In this document: positions 40,811-48,915 of the stretch, piece after piece | Numbering within the stretch: the stretch's first letter is position 1 | Layout of the letters: every line of letters begins with the position of its first letter | Assembly (NCBI GenBank): GCA_016717655.1 | Contig: JADKFC010000012.1 | Coordinates: forward strand, 62,001-126,000 | DNA from: Saprospiraceae bacterium | Lineage (GTDB): Bacteria > Bacteroidota > Bacteroidia > Chitinophagales > Saprospiraceae | DNA: 64,000 nt | Reading direction: 5' to 3' | The notes under the pieces: model-generated | What the model was told of the DNA's origin: nothing | Seen by the model: only the letters and a program-made list of their open reading frames with translations | Databases searched by the model: none | Program-made: the position numbers and the translations under genes

Positions 40811-40963
40811 ATGATACTTGAAATTACCTTGTTTTTTGCACTTGTCGTACTGATTACCCTTGTGAAATCCGGCAATAAGTACGAAGCGCAGGGCAATACG
40901 GAAGAAAAACCTAAGCCGGCCTATAAAAAGTTCAGACCGGGCATCAGCAACCTGATGATGTAA
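40811..40963 (+). CDS. Small (50-residue) membrane protein
   Basis: ATG at 40811, TAA at 40961-40963. One N-terminal membrane segment (LEITLFFALVVLITLVK) is followed by a short charged tail ending FRPGISNLMM. It has its own consensus promoter 26 bp upstream, an A-rich leader (AACAAAAGAA) directly before the ATG, and a terminator 18 bp after the stop. It therefore looks like a complete one-gene transcription unit. Too short for family assignment. Likely inner-membrane; function unknown. Confidence 0.65.
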   Translation: MILEITLFFALVVLITLVKSGNKYEAQGNTEEKPKPAYKKFRPGISNLMM

Positions 40964-40981
40964 GAAATGCATAAAGAACAG

Positions 40982-41005
40982 ACGGGGCAGAATAGCCCCG
41001 TTTTT
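40982..41005 (+). terminator. Rho-independent terminator
   Basis: Stem ACGGGGC/GCCCCGT with loop AGAATA, running into TTTTT at 41001-41005. It ends the small-protein unit and abuts the stop codon of the convergent gene. Confidence 0.85.
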
Positions 41006-42277
41006 AGTTGATGAGTTTTTTCAAACCCACATTGATCGCAAAACCATTGAGTTTTTCTTTGTTGGGTCCGATGCCATCAATCATATAGAACTTATTGAAT
41101 TCGGCCCCCATGACCAGGGAGTGATTTTCATTGAGCTTTCTTTCAAGGCCCAGCTCTGCAGACACAGTAACAAACCAGTTTTCAGATAGCTTGCCCCCCT
41201 GGAGCAGTCCGGGATTAAACTCTTTTTCACTCAATCTTGAGCTAAAAGATTTGTTGTCTTTTTCTGAGACATAACCCACATTGTTAGGTGTGAGAGGCTG
41301 GTAGCCGGATAACTTATTGGTGATGGTATAATGGTTGGCCAGGGTTAAATTGGCACTTATACCGCTTTTAAGGTACCAGGAAGTTTTTTTACCTTTCTTA
41401 AAGTGGTATTTCACACCCAGAGGCAGTTCTACTATGTCATAGCCAATTTTGTCGAGGCTGATATCGTAGTAATTGGTGAGAAAGGCCCCATACTTTTCTA
41501 CAATGGCTGCGGGTTCATGGGTTCTTCTGGTATATCTAAAACCGGTGATGGTTTCAATGTCGTTTTTTTGAAAACAGAACATTACACCGCCCGCAAACTG
41601 CGACGAGTAAGTGCTGTAACTTTTTAGATTGTAAATGGGGTCAAAGCCACTCTGGGTTATGCCGATGCCGTGCTCAACACTGCATTGGCCAGCCTCACAG
41701 AGAGGGTGGGCAAGGTGGTAAGAGCAGACTTATCAAAAAGGTCTGAATACCGGGCAGTGGGTCTGTCGGAAATCAGGGTGAGCGATCTGTCGGAGGAAGC
41801 AGATGGTAAAGCATCGACTACGGCAACGGCTGGGCGTTGGGTATAGGCCAAATGACTATGAACAAAGGTCTCCAGCTGGGTAAGGTCAACTTTAGGGGGT
41901 ATGTTGTGATCAATTGAACCCTCCTTAATGCTATTAACCACCACATCGAGATTTTGGAAGCGGGTAGCCTGAAAAGTTTGAAAAGCCAGGAAGACCAAAA
42001 AGAATACAATCAGCTCAAGTGCTTTGGAAGAGAATACATTTTTTCTGAGGCGCTCTTCCTTTTCCAAACGCTTTTTTAATAAGGTCCAGTGCGATTCATT
42101 AAAGCCCACCTTGTGTGATTTTACCTTCTGGCGGATAGAATCGTCAAAATCAACGGATTCAAAACCTTCTGATTTTTTGAGAATTTCAGAAAATGCCTCC
42201 CAATCAGAACCGCCGCTTTGGTCTGATGGAGCCTCTAACCTTGTCTTAACCCACTGGTCAAAGTCTTTATGCTTCAT
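41004..42277 (-). CDS. ECF sigma partner: single-TM protein with C-terminal outer-membrane-barrel-like domain (frameshifted)
   Basis: Start at 42277 (MKHKDFDQWVK). The first ~100 residues are charged and helical (FNESHWTLLKKRLEKEERLRKN). One membrane segment (LELIVFFLVFLAFQTF) and a Ser/Thr-rich linker follow. The C-terminal ~190 residues look like barrel strands (IGYDIVELPLGVKYHF, SWYLKSGISANLTL, FAINVGLKKLIN). The frame breaks at about 41662: one more C/G base joins VLSTASG to ITQSGFDPIYNL. It overlaps the sigma-factor gene by 11 bp, as anti-sigma partners often do, but no known anti-sigma domain is recognised. The single-gene reading is likely, not proven. Confidence 0.6.
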
Positions 42278-42866
42278 CCAGATCGTTTTTATGGGAAGAG
42301 GGGGTAAATGAGCCAAACTGGAATCTTTTGGCAAGCAGTTCCTTTAATTTGGTCCTGGCCTTTACCAGATTGGATCTGGAAGTACTTTCGGTTATTTGGA
42401 GAATGTCTGCCAATTCTTTGTGTGAATATCCTTCTATGACGTACAAATTAAATACAGAACGATAGGCGGGGCTTAAATGCTGCAACAAGTCAATGATTTC
42501 GTCGGCTGATATATTGCTTAAGGCGTCTGCCTCACCGGAAGCCAGGTTTTTGGCATCGTCAATGTCTACTGCGCGTCTCCTACTTTCGCGTCGGTAAAAG
42601 TCAATGGCGGTATTGATCATGACCCTTTTGATCCACGAAACCAAGGAAGTACCAGACTGGTATTTGTCAATGTGGCGAAAGACCTTGATAAAGCCGTCGT
42701 GCAGGATGTCAAGGGCATCCTCTTCTGTATTGGCATAACGCCGACACACGGGATACATAACCGGATAATGAAATTCGTAGAGTTTTTTCAGAGCCCAGCC
42801 TTCTTTTGCAATGCAGGCCTGAATAAAATCTTCTTCACTGTGTAAGAGGTCGATAGCAATATTCAT
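42267..42866 (-). CDS. ECF-type RNA polymerase sigma factor
   Basis: 199 residues. Region 2 (EDALDILHDGFIKVFRHIDKYQ) and region 4 (LSPAYRSVFNLYVIEGYSHKELADILQITESTSRSNLVKARTKL) are both clear. It is a Bacteroidota RpoE-like sigma. Its stop overlaps the start of the downstream membrane partner, suggesting co-regulation. The gene ahead of it is divergent. Target promoters are unknown. Confidence 0.92.
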   Translation of the reverse strand: MNIAIDLLHSEEDFIQACIAKEGWALKKLYEFHYPVMYPVCRRYANTEEDALDILHDGFIKVFRHIDKYQSGTSLVSWIKRVMINTAIDFYRRESRRRAVDIDDAKNLASGEADALSNISADEIIDLLQHLSPAYRSVFNLYVIEGYSHKELADILQITESTSRSNLVKARTKLKELLAKRFQFGSFTPSSHKNDLDEA

Positions 42867-43105
42867 AGGGCTAAATTATACAAACGGAAAATAAATAATG
42901 CCTTTTCATAAAAAATTAACGATATTTTATGGTCTGTCATTACTTTTTTAAACAAAATCTTAATAGAAAAGAGTAACAAGGTCTTCAAAAAGAACCTTTT
43001 TCCGGCTTAAAAAGTATCGGGGGTCTTGTGTTAAGGACTTTAAGAAAGCAGTTAATTATAGTTTAAAAGGCAGTAAAACACTTGTGAAAAGCCGTTTTTT
43101 GGACC

Positions 43106-43113
43106 TATTTTTG
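43106..43113 (+). promoter_or_regulatory. -7 element before the DsbD-type operon
   Basis: TATTTTTG, TAnnTTTG consensus, 57 bp upstream of the first ATG of the DsbD operon. Confidence 0.5.
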
Positions 43114-43170
43114 CAAAAGCATTGAAAGGGTCAAATCTTTGATCTTAGTGTGTATTAAAACAAAAACTGT

Positions 43171-43611
43171 ATGACGAGGTATTTCACTGTTTTGCCTTTA
43201 CTCTTCCTTTCCCTCCTGTCAATGGCCCAAAAATCACCGGTAAGCTGGTCTTTTACTTTGGATAAGACCAAGGCTCAGAAATCGGAATTTAAAGCTACAG
43301 CTCAAATCAACAAAGGATGGAACATCTATGCTGTTTACATGAGCGACGAGGGTCCGATACCTACTTCATTTACCTTTGATCAGGTACAAAATGGAGCTAT
43401 CGAAGGAAAGATCAAAGAAATGTCAAAGTCGATCAAAGGCTTTGATGAGTTATTTGAAATGGAAGTCGTCAAATTTAAAGAGGAAGCCGTTTTTACGCAG
43501 GCCTTCACCAATACGGGGGCCCTACGTGTAAAAGGCTCTGTAACCTTTATGTGTTGCGACAGCGAGCGCTGTCTTCCACCGGCTACCGTACAATTTGATT
43601 TAAAACAATAA
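43171..43611 (+). CDS. Stand-alone DsbD N-terminal-domain protein
   Basis: 146 residues. Signal peptide (LPLLFLSLLSMAQ), then a DsbD-alpha-like immunoglobulin fold: VSWSFTLDKT, NKGWNIYAVYMSDEGPIPTSF, and a C-terminal CCDSERCLPPATVQF carrying a Cys pair. It matches the first domain of the next gene (GWTVYSQYTSDEGPVPTAI, TCDNNKCLPPED). It is probably a periplasmic thiol partner receiving electrons from DsbD. 19 bp separate the two genes, so one operon is likely. Confidence 0.75.
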   Translation: MTRYFTVLPLLFLSLLSMAQKSPVSWSFTLDKTKAQKSEFKATAQINKGWNIYAVYMSDEGPIPTSFTFDQVQNGAIEGKIKEMSKSIKGFDELFEMEVVKFKEEAVFTQAFTNTGALRVKGSVTFMCCDSERCLPPATVQFDLKQ

Positions 43612-43630
43612 CCCACACAACAAATAGATC

Positions 43631-45754
43631 ATGGGATTGAGGCATTTTTTCACACTGTTTTTTTTGGTTGCTGCATTTGCAGGTTTCGGACAAGTACTGA
43701 AGCCGGTAAAATGGGAAATCACCACAGAAAAGGTCAAAGACAACACCTACTATCTGGTTTTTAAAGCAAAGATTACCAAAGGATGGACGGTGTATTCACA
43801 ATATACCAGTGATGAAGGGCCGGTACCCACAGCCATCACCTACGAAGAAAAAGGAGGAATTAAACTGGTGGGCAAAGCCACAGAAAAAGGATATAAAAAA
43901 GAAGGGCCGGACCCCTTGTTTGAAAATGTCAATGTGGTTAAGTTTTTGGATAAAGAGCCCTTTGTGATCAGGCAGAAGATAGAAGTTACGGATGCCAGCA
44001 AGCCCCTCACCGGCTACCTTACCTTTATGACATGCGACAACAACAAATGTCTGCCTCCTGAAGATGTAGATTTTAACCTAACTTTTGAAAAAACCGCAGA
44101 CAAAGCAGAAGTGGCCCCCGCTGAAAAAGAGGCAGCAGCAGCAGTAGTTGTGGCCCCCACACCAACAGATACAACAAGTCAGCAAACTACTGCAGAAGCG
44201 ACAGCCGTACCCACAGAGACGATTTCCAAAGCCAATATCAACAATGGTGTCATCGACCAACTCATTCCCGGTCTGGTCAATACCTATAAAAACCCCAAAG
44301 CAAGCTGTGATGATGGCGTACAGGTCAACTCCGGCTATTTATGGACCTTTATTTTTGGATTCCTGGGCGGGCTTTTTGCCCTACTTACCCCCTGCGTGTT
44401 TCCGATGATTCCCATAACCGTAAGCTTTTTTACCAAAGACACCAAAAGAAAAGGCTGGGTCAATGGTTTGATTTACGGAGCATCTATCATCGTTATTTAT
44501 GTGGTCTTAGGATTGTTGATCACCGCCGTGTTTGGCCCTGAAGCCCTCAACCGCTTATCCACCAACTGGATTGCCAACACCTTGTTTTTTATCATATTTA
44601 TTGTATTCGCGTTTTCCTTTTTTGGCTTTTATGAAATCACCCTACCGAGCTCATGGAGTACAAAAAGTGATCAAATGGCCGATAAGGGAGGACTGTTGGG
44701 CATCTTTTTTATGGCCTTTACCCTGGCCCTGGTTTCGTTTTCATGTACCGGACCCATCATTGGTTCCGCACTGGTAACAGCTGCCTCCAAGGGTGAATAT
44801 TTAGGTCCGTTTTTGGTCATGTTTGGTTTTTCACTTGCATTGGCACTGCCCTTTGGTTTGTTTGCTGCCTTCCCTGCATGGTTGAACTCATTGCCGAAAT
44901 CGGGTTCATGGATGAATTCCGTAAAAGTAGTTTTAGGATTTTTGGAATTGGCCCTTGCCCTGAAGTTTTTGTCAGTAGCAGATATGACCAACCACTGGGG
45001 CTTGCTGAGATATGAATTGTTTATGGGGCTGTGGATCATTGTATTCCTTGCCATGGCCGTTTACCTGTTTGGGTTTATTAAATTTCCGCACGACAGTCCG
45101 TTAAAAAAACTGAGTGTAACCAGAAAGGCCTTTGGTGCCCTGGCCCTCATCATTGTTTTTTATCTCGGATACGGCTTTACCATCAACAAAACCACCAACA
45201 ACTACAATGCGCTTTCACTGATGAGCGGATTGGCTCCCCCTGCCAACTACAACTTCTTTTTACCGGCGCAGGAAGTCAATGAGGCCATCAAAGCCAAGTA
45301 TCCTTCCTTCACCAAATGTGCCAACAACATTGACTGTTTCAAAGATTATTATGAAGGGCTGTCTTATGCCCGCGAAACAGGCAAGCCCATGTTGCTCGAC
45401 TTTACAGGCCATGGCTGTGTCAACTGCCGCAAAACAGAAGAACACATCTGGGTGGACGATAAAATTCGCAATAGCCTGAACCAGGAAGTGGTCTTGGTTT
45501 CATTGTATGTAGACGACGACAAAAAACTTTCAGAGACCCTGATTTCAAAATCGAGGGGCAATAAGATCCGAAACGTAGGCAACCTTTGGGCCGATTTTCA
45601 GATTGTCAACTTTGAACAGAACTCCCAACCCCTTTATGTAATGGTGGATCCCAAAACGGAGAAGGTACTTACCCAGCCCAGGCCGTTTAAGGAGGGAATT
45701 CCCGGCTATAAGGCCTTTTTGGATTGTGGCAAGGGAGCCTTTACTACAAAGTAA
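43631..45754 (+). CDS. dsbD: Thiol:disulfide interchange protein DsbD
   Basis: 707 residues. After the signal peptide comes an N-terminal alpha domain (cysteines in TCDNNKC), an Ala/Thr-rich linker (~160-200), and eight membrane segments of the DsbD/CcdA type (LTPCVFPMIPITVSFF; FSCTGPIIGSALV). The C-terminal thioredoxin-like domain has CVNC in GHGCVNCRKTEE. It moves electrons from cytosolic thioredoxin to periplasmic proteins. Length is somewhat above the E. coli protein because of the linker. Paired with a single-domain paralogue just upstream. Confidence 0.9.
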   Translation: MGLRHFFTLFFLVAAFAGFGQVLKPVKWEITTEKVKDNTYYLVFKAKITKGWTVYSQYTSDEGPVPTAITYEEKGGIKLVGKATEKGYKKEGPDPLFENVNVVKFLDKEPFVIRQKIEVTDASKPLTGYLTFMTCDNNKCLPPEDVDFNLTFEKTADKAEVAPAEKEAAAAVVVAPTPTDTTSQQTTAEATAVPTETISKANINNGVIDQLIPGLVNTYKNPKASCDDGVQVNSGYLWTFIFGFLGGLFALLTPCVFPMIPITVSFFTKDTKRKGWVNGLIYGASIIVIYVVLGLLITAVFGPEALNRLSTNWIANTLFFIIFIVFAFSFFGFYEITLPSSWSTKSDQMADKGGLLGIFFMAFTLALVSFSCTGPIIGSALVTAASKGEYLGPFLVMFGFSLALALPFGLFAAFPAWLNSLPKSGSWMNSVKVVLGFLELALALKFLSVADMTNHWGLLRYELFMGLWIIVFLAMAVYLFGFIKFPHDSPLKKLSVTRKAFGALALIIVFYLGYGFTINKTTNNYNALSLMSGLAPPANYNFFLPAQEVNEAIKAKYPSFTKCANNIDCFKDYYEGLSYARETGKPMLLDFTGHGCVNCRKTEEHIWVDDKIRNSLNQEVVLVSLYVDDDKKLSETLISKSRGNKIRNVGNLWADFQIVNFEQNSQPLYVMVDPKTEKVLTQPRPFKEGIPGYKAFLDCGKGAFTTK

Positions 45755-45851
45755 GAGGGCAGTCGCGAACCAAACGGCACCGTACTTACGTTATAACTTA
45801 CAAAAAGTGATACCTTTATGGTAGCTTTTGCGTCTGTTATAACAAAGTCGG

Positions 45852-46841
45852 ATGTTGGATAATGCTCAAATACTGGTTAAAAAGAATCTCTGGTTTCTAT
45901 CAGGGAAGCTGCTTTTAATTGGTGTGCTATCCTGGTTGATTTACGACCGCATCTGGGTGCAACAGGTTGAGACAGGGTACTTTGACCATCTTCAAAAAGT
46001 TTTATCGGGAGGTCAGCTTGGCTGGTTAATAGCGTGTTTGCTTTTAGCCCCGTTCAACTGGATGCTGGAAGTGATCAAATGGAAACAACTGACTTCGCCC
46101 TTTCAGCGGCTGAGTTGGAAGGAAGCCTCCCAGTCTATCTTAGCCGGCATCTCATTGGGCTTGCTCACACCGGCCCGGTTTGGAGAATATGGGGGCAGGT
46201 TGCTGCACTCATCAGCAGGGCACAGAGCCTCTACCTTGTACGCTCACTTTATCGGAAGCCTATCCCAGAACATACCCGTATTTTTGTTTGGATCCGTTGC
46301 CGTAGCCTGGTACTTTAGCCAGTATTATATGGCCAACACAGTGATGGCCATGTCTATTGCCTTTGTGTTGATGTCAGCCGGCATTTTGATGATTTTGTTG
46401 TTTATGCAGCACCACAGCCTGGCCATGTGGATGTCAAGATTCAAGTGGTTGAAAGAAATAAAGTCTGTACAGAAAGAAGTGAATTATACGCCGCACATTT
46501 TGCACAGTGTGGCGCTGCTTTCCTTGTTTAGGTTTCTGATTTTTGTAAGTCAATACCTCACCCTGTTGTATTTGTTTGACCTGCCCATTGGATGGTGGCA
46601 AGCAATGATGGGTGTTTTTGTCATTTTTGTTTTTCAGTCAGGGCTGCCCCTGCCCCCTGTTTTGGGCATTGTAGCCAGGACCCAGCTATCTGTGGTGGTT
46701 TGGTCGGTATTTGCACAAGACCAGCTCTCCATGCTAACCGTTCCCCTTCTTTTATACACCATCAATTTGTTGTTTCCGGCCGTTATAGGAGGAATTATAC
46801 TCATTGGTACCAATTATCAAAGACAAATAGACCATGAATAA
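45852..46841 (+). CDS. Lysylphosphatidylglycerol-synthase TM-region / flippase-like membrane protein
   Basis: 329 residues with about 8 membrane segments. Has the family signature LNWxLE-KW (APFNWMLEVIKWKQL) and LTPARFGEYGGR, typical of the UPF0104 / LPG-synthase membrane domain without the catalytic part. Proposed as lipid or polyprenyl flippases; the substrate is unknown. The stop overlaps the next ATG, beginning a three-gene operon with DUF3108 and DUF4230 proteins. Confidence 0.8.
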   Translation: MLDNAQILVKKNLWFLSGKLLLIGVLSWLIYDRIWVQQVETGYFDHLQKVLSGGQLGWLIACLLLAPFNWMLEVIKWKQLTSPFQRLSWKEASQSILAGISLGLLTPARFGEYGGRLLHSSAGHRASTLYAHFIGSLSQNIPVFLFGSVAVAWYFSQYYMANTVMAMSIAFVLMSAGILMILLFMQHHSLAMWMSRFKWLKEIKSVQKEVNYTPHILHSVALLSLFRFLIFVSQYLTLLYLFDLPIGWWQAMMGVFVIFVFQSGLPLPPVLGIVARTQLSVVVWSVFAQDQLSMLTVPLLLYTINLLFPAVIGGIILIGTNYQRQIDHE

Positions 46842-47659
46842 AAAAGCAATCTTGTTTTGTTTGATTTTATTTTCATCCATGGCCTTTGCTCCACCAAACA
46901 CCCATGGGGGGCCATGAAGTATGCTCCATTGAAAACACCAGTTTTGTAGCCGGCGAAAGACTGGTGTACAAGGCCTATTACAATTGGAAATTTGTGTGGA
47001 TACCGGCGGGAGAAGCCGTGTTTGATGTGATAGAAAATAAAAACGATTACGAAGTCAGGGTGATAGGCAAGACCTATGAATCCTACGATTATTTTTTTAA
47101 AGTCAGAGACTACTTTTACAGCAAGATTGACAAAACGACCCTGTACCCCAAAAACTTTGTGCGCATCATAGAAGAAGGCGACTACCGCAAATTTGACAGC
47201 ATCAGCTTTGACCAGGTAAGGAGGAAGGCGTATTCGTACAATGGCAAAACGAGGGCCACTGCCAAGCTGCAGCAGGCCAATTTTGATGAATGTATGCACG
47301 ATTTGCTTTCGGTTTTGTACTACCTGAGAAACGTGAATGTTGACCAGTATAAAAAAGGTACGTATATACCCACCCAGGTATACTTTGACAATGAAAAATA
47401 TCCTATCAAAGTAAGGTACGAAGGAAGAGAGCAAAAAAAAGAGATCAAAGAATTGGGCACCTACAACACGGTAAAGGTGATACCGGACCTGGTAGTTGGC
47501 AATGTATTTAAAGATGGCGACAAGATGAAGATCTGGGTATCAGACGATGCCAACAAGGTGCCCTTGCTGATAGAGTCTCCCCTTAAGATAGGTTCCGCCA
47601 AGGCCGTGTTAAAAAGTTACAAAGGACTCAGGTATAAGCTGAGTTCAAAAATTGAATAA
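46834..47659 (+). CDS. DUF3108-type periplasmic protein (frameshifted)
   Basis: The true start is at 46834, overlapping the previous stop. It gives a signal peptide MNKKAILFCLILFSSMAFA that the longest downstream frame lacks. The G run at 46906-46911 (six) must be five to read THGGHEVCSIENTSFVAGERLVYKAYYNWKFVWIPAGEA. About 274 residues. The body matches the DUF3108 family: lipid-binding-like beta barrel, IDKTTLYPKNF, DLLSVLYYLRN, and a terminal LKSYKGLRYKL. A role in envelope or outer-membrane maintenance is inferred only from the family and operon. Confidence 0.8.
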
Positions 47660-47664
47660 GGATC

Positions 47665-48261
47665 ATGAGATTGATTGTAAAAATACTGATCGTAGTATTG
47701 ATAGCGGCCATAGGCATCCTGGCCGGTGTATATTGGGGCAGTACCCTAGGACAGCCTAAGACCGAAGAAAACGTGAGTGTGGTGGTTGAAAAAATTGAAA
47801 AGGTAGCCAAGCTGATTACCATTGAAACCCACCTCTCAGAAATCTATACCTACAAGGATTATTACAACTACGACTGGAGCTGGCTGAGAAAAAAGGCCTT
47901 GCTGAGGGTCAATGCAAAAGTGAGTGCGGGCTACGACCTTAAAAAACTCAACATCAGGGCGGATTCAAAGACCAGGACCATTACCATAGGACCAATACCC
48001 AAGGTAGAGATCTTGTCTGTGGATCACAGCCTCGATTATTTTGATGTAGAGGAAGGCGTGTTTAACAGCTTTGCTCCCGAAGATTACAATAAAATCAATG
48101 CCAATGCCAAGGCCTACATTACCAAGGTGGCTGCCAATGATGAAGTATTAAAACAGGCAGCCCTTCAGGAGAATGTAATGATCGATATGATGAAGGCCAT
48201 GGCACAGTCAATGGGTTATACCCTGGTGTTGGACAAGGGCGTTGAAGCTCCGATACGATAA
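47665..48261 (+). CDS. DUF4230 domain protein
   Basis: 198 residues. An N-terminal membrane anchor (IVKILIVVLIAAIGILAGVYWG), then a periplasmic DUF4230 domain (KKALLRVNAKVSAGYDLKKLNI, RTITIGPIPKVEILSVDHSLDYFDVEEGVFN). Found in Bacteroidota and other phyla; function unknown. Five bases after the DUF3108 gene, last gene of the operon and of the conserved block before the variable island. Confidence 0.8.
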   Translation: MRLIVKILIVVLIAAIGILAGVYWGSTLGQPKTEENVSVVVEKIEKVAKLITIETHLSEIYTYKDYYNYDWSWLRKKALLRVNAKVSAGYDLKKLNIRADSKTRTITIGPIPKVEILSVDHSLDYFDVEEGVFNSFAPEDYNKINANAKAYITKVAANDEVLKQAALQENVMIDMMKAMAQSMGYTLVLDKGVEAPIR

Positions 48262-48915
48262 TCATAAATAGTAAAAAGATTAATAAGCTTAATCAAGTAA
48301 GACGATAGTCGAGCCCTGGCATCTGCAACCACAAATTTTTGGCTTAGTATTTTATGCAAACACGAAGATGGCTCAGATGCCTACTGGTCACCCATTAAAA
48401 AACGGGTAAATCTTTGTTTTGTGCCAATTGTAGAAAGGGCTCAAGAGGGCTCAAATAGGTACAAATTCCATTAAAAAGACGAAAATCACCTGAATGTCAG
48501 ATATTGTATATTTTGCAGTTGGTTTAATAACGGAAATAATTCATAAAGAGCTGAATAACAGAACAATACAAACAAAATAAGTTTTTAACACATTGTAAAA
48601 CAACGAGTTATAAAAACCTTACAGATCGCATAAAAAATAAAAAATGACTGAAAAAGCTCTAAAAAATCTAATAAAATCTAAACAATTGCTATTTTTACTT
48701 ATCTATATAAATGAACCCATTGCGAAAATGATCAGGGCAAGCCTTGCCAAAATAAAATCCAAATTGCCGGCTGGAGTTATAAAATCTAATTAAAATTTTC
48801 AATTGGTTTTTTGGGGTTATGCAGGATGCCAAAGCCATTTAGGGTGGCGGCATCCTGTTCATTTTTAGGGGATATGTTTAACTTTGACCCCGCCCACCTA
48901 CAATGGAGGCCCACA
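48262..48915. other. AT-rich intergenic region, left edge of the island
   Basis: About 650 bp with no well-supported gene. An open frame of 49 codons (48644-48793, starting MTEKALKNLIKSKQLLFLL) exists but lacks a convincing promoter. TAACTTTG at 48879-48886 fits the -7 consensus and would serve the LTA-synthase-like gene at 48916. A small palindrome GGGCAAGCCTTGCC-like lies near 48742. Confidence 0.4.
48879..48886 (+). promoter_or_regulatory. -7 element before the LTA-synthase-like gene
   Basis: TAACTTTG, consensus TAnnTTTG, 30 bp upstream of the ATG at 48916. It lies inside the longer frame from 48811 and so argues against that start. Confidence 0.55.

Noticed and set aside
48644..48793. 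49-codon open frame in the island's left intergenic region
   Set aside because: No convincing promoter or terminator and no recognisable sequence; may be chance in AT-rich DNA.
48811..48915. N-terminal extension of the LTA-synthase-like protein
   Set aside because: The -7 promoter element lies inside it and the sequence lacks signal or family character; the ATG at 48916 leads directly into the first membrane helix.
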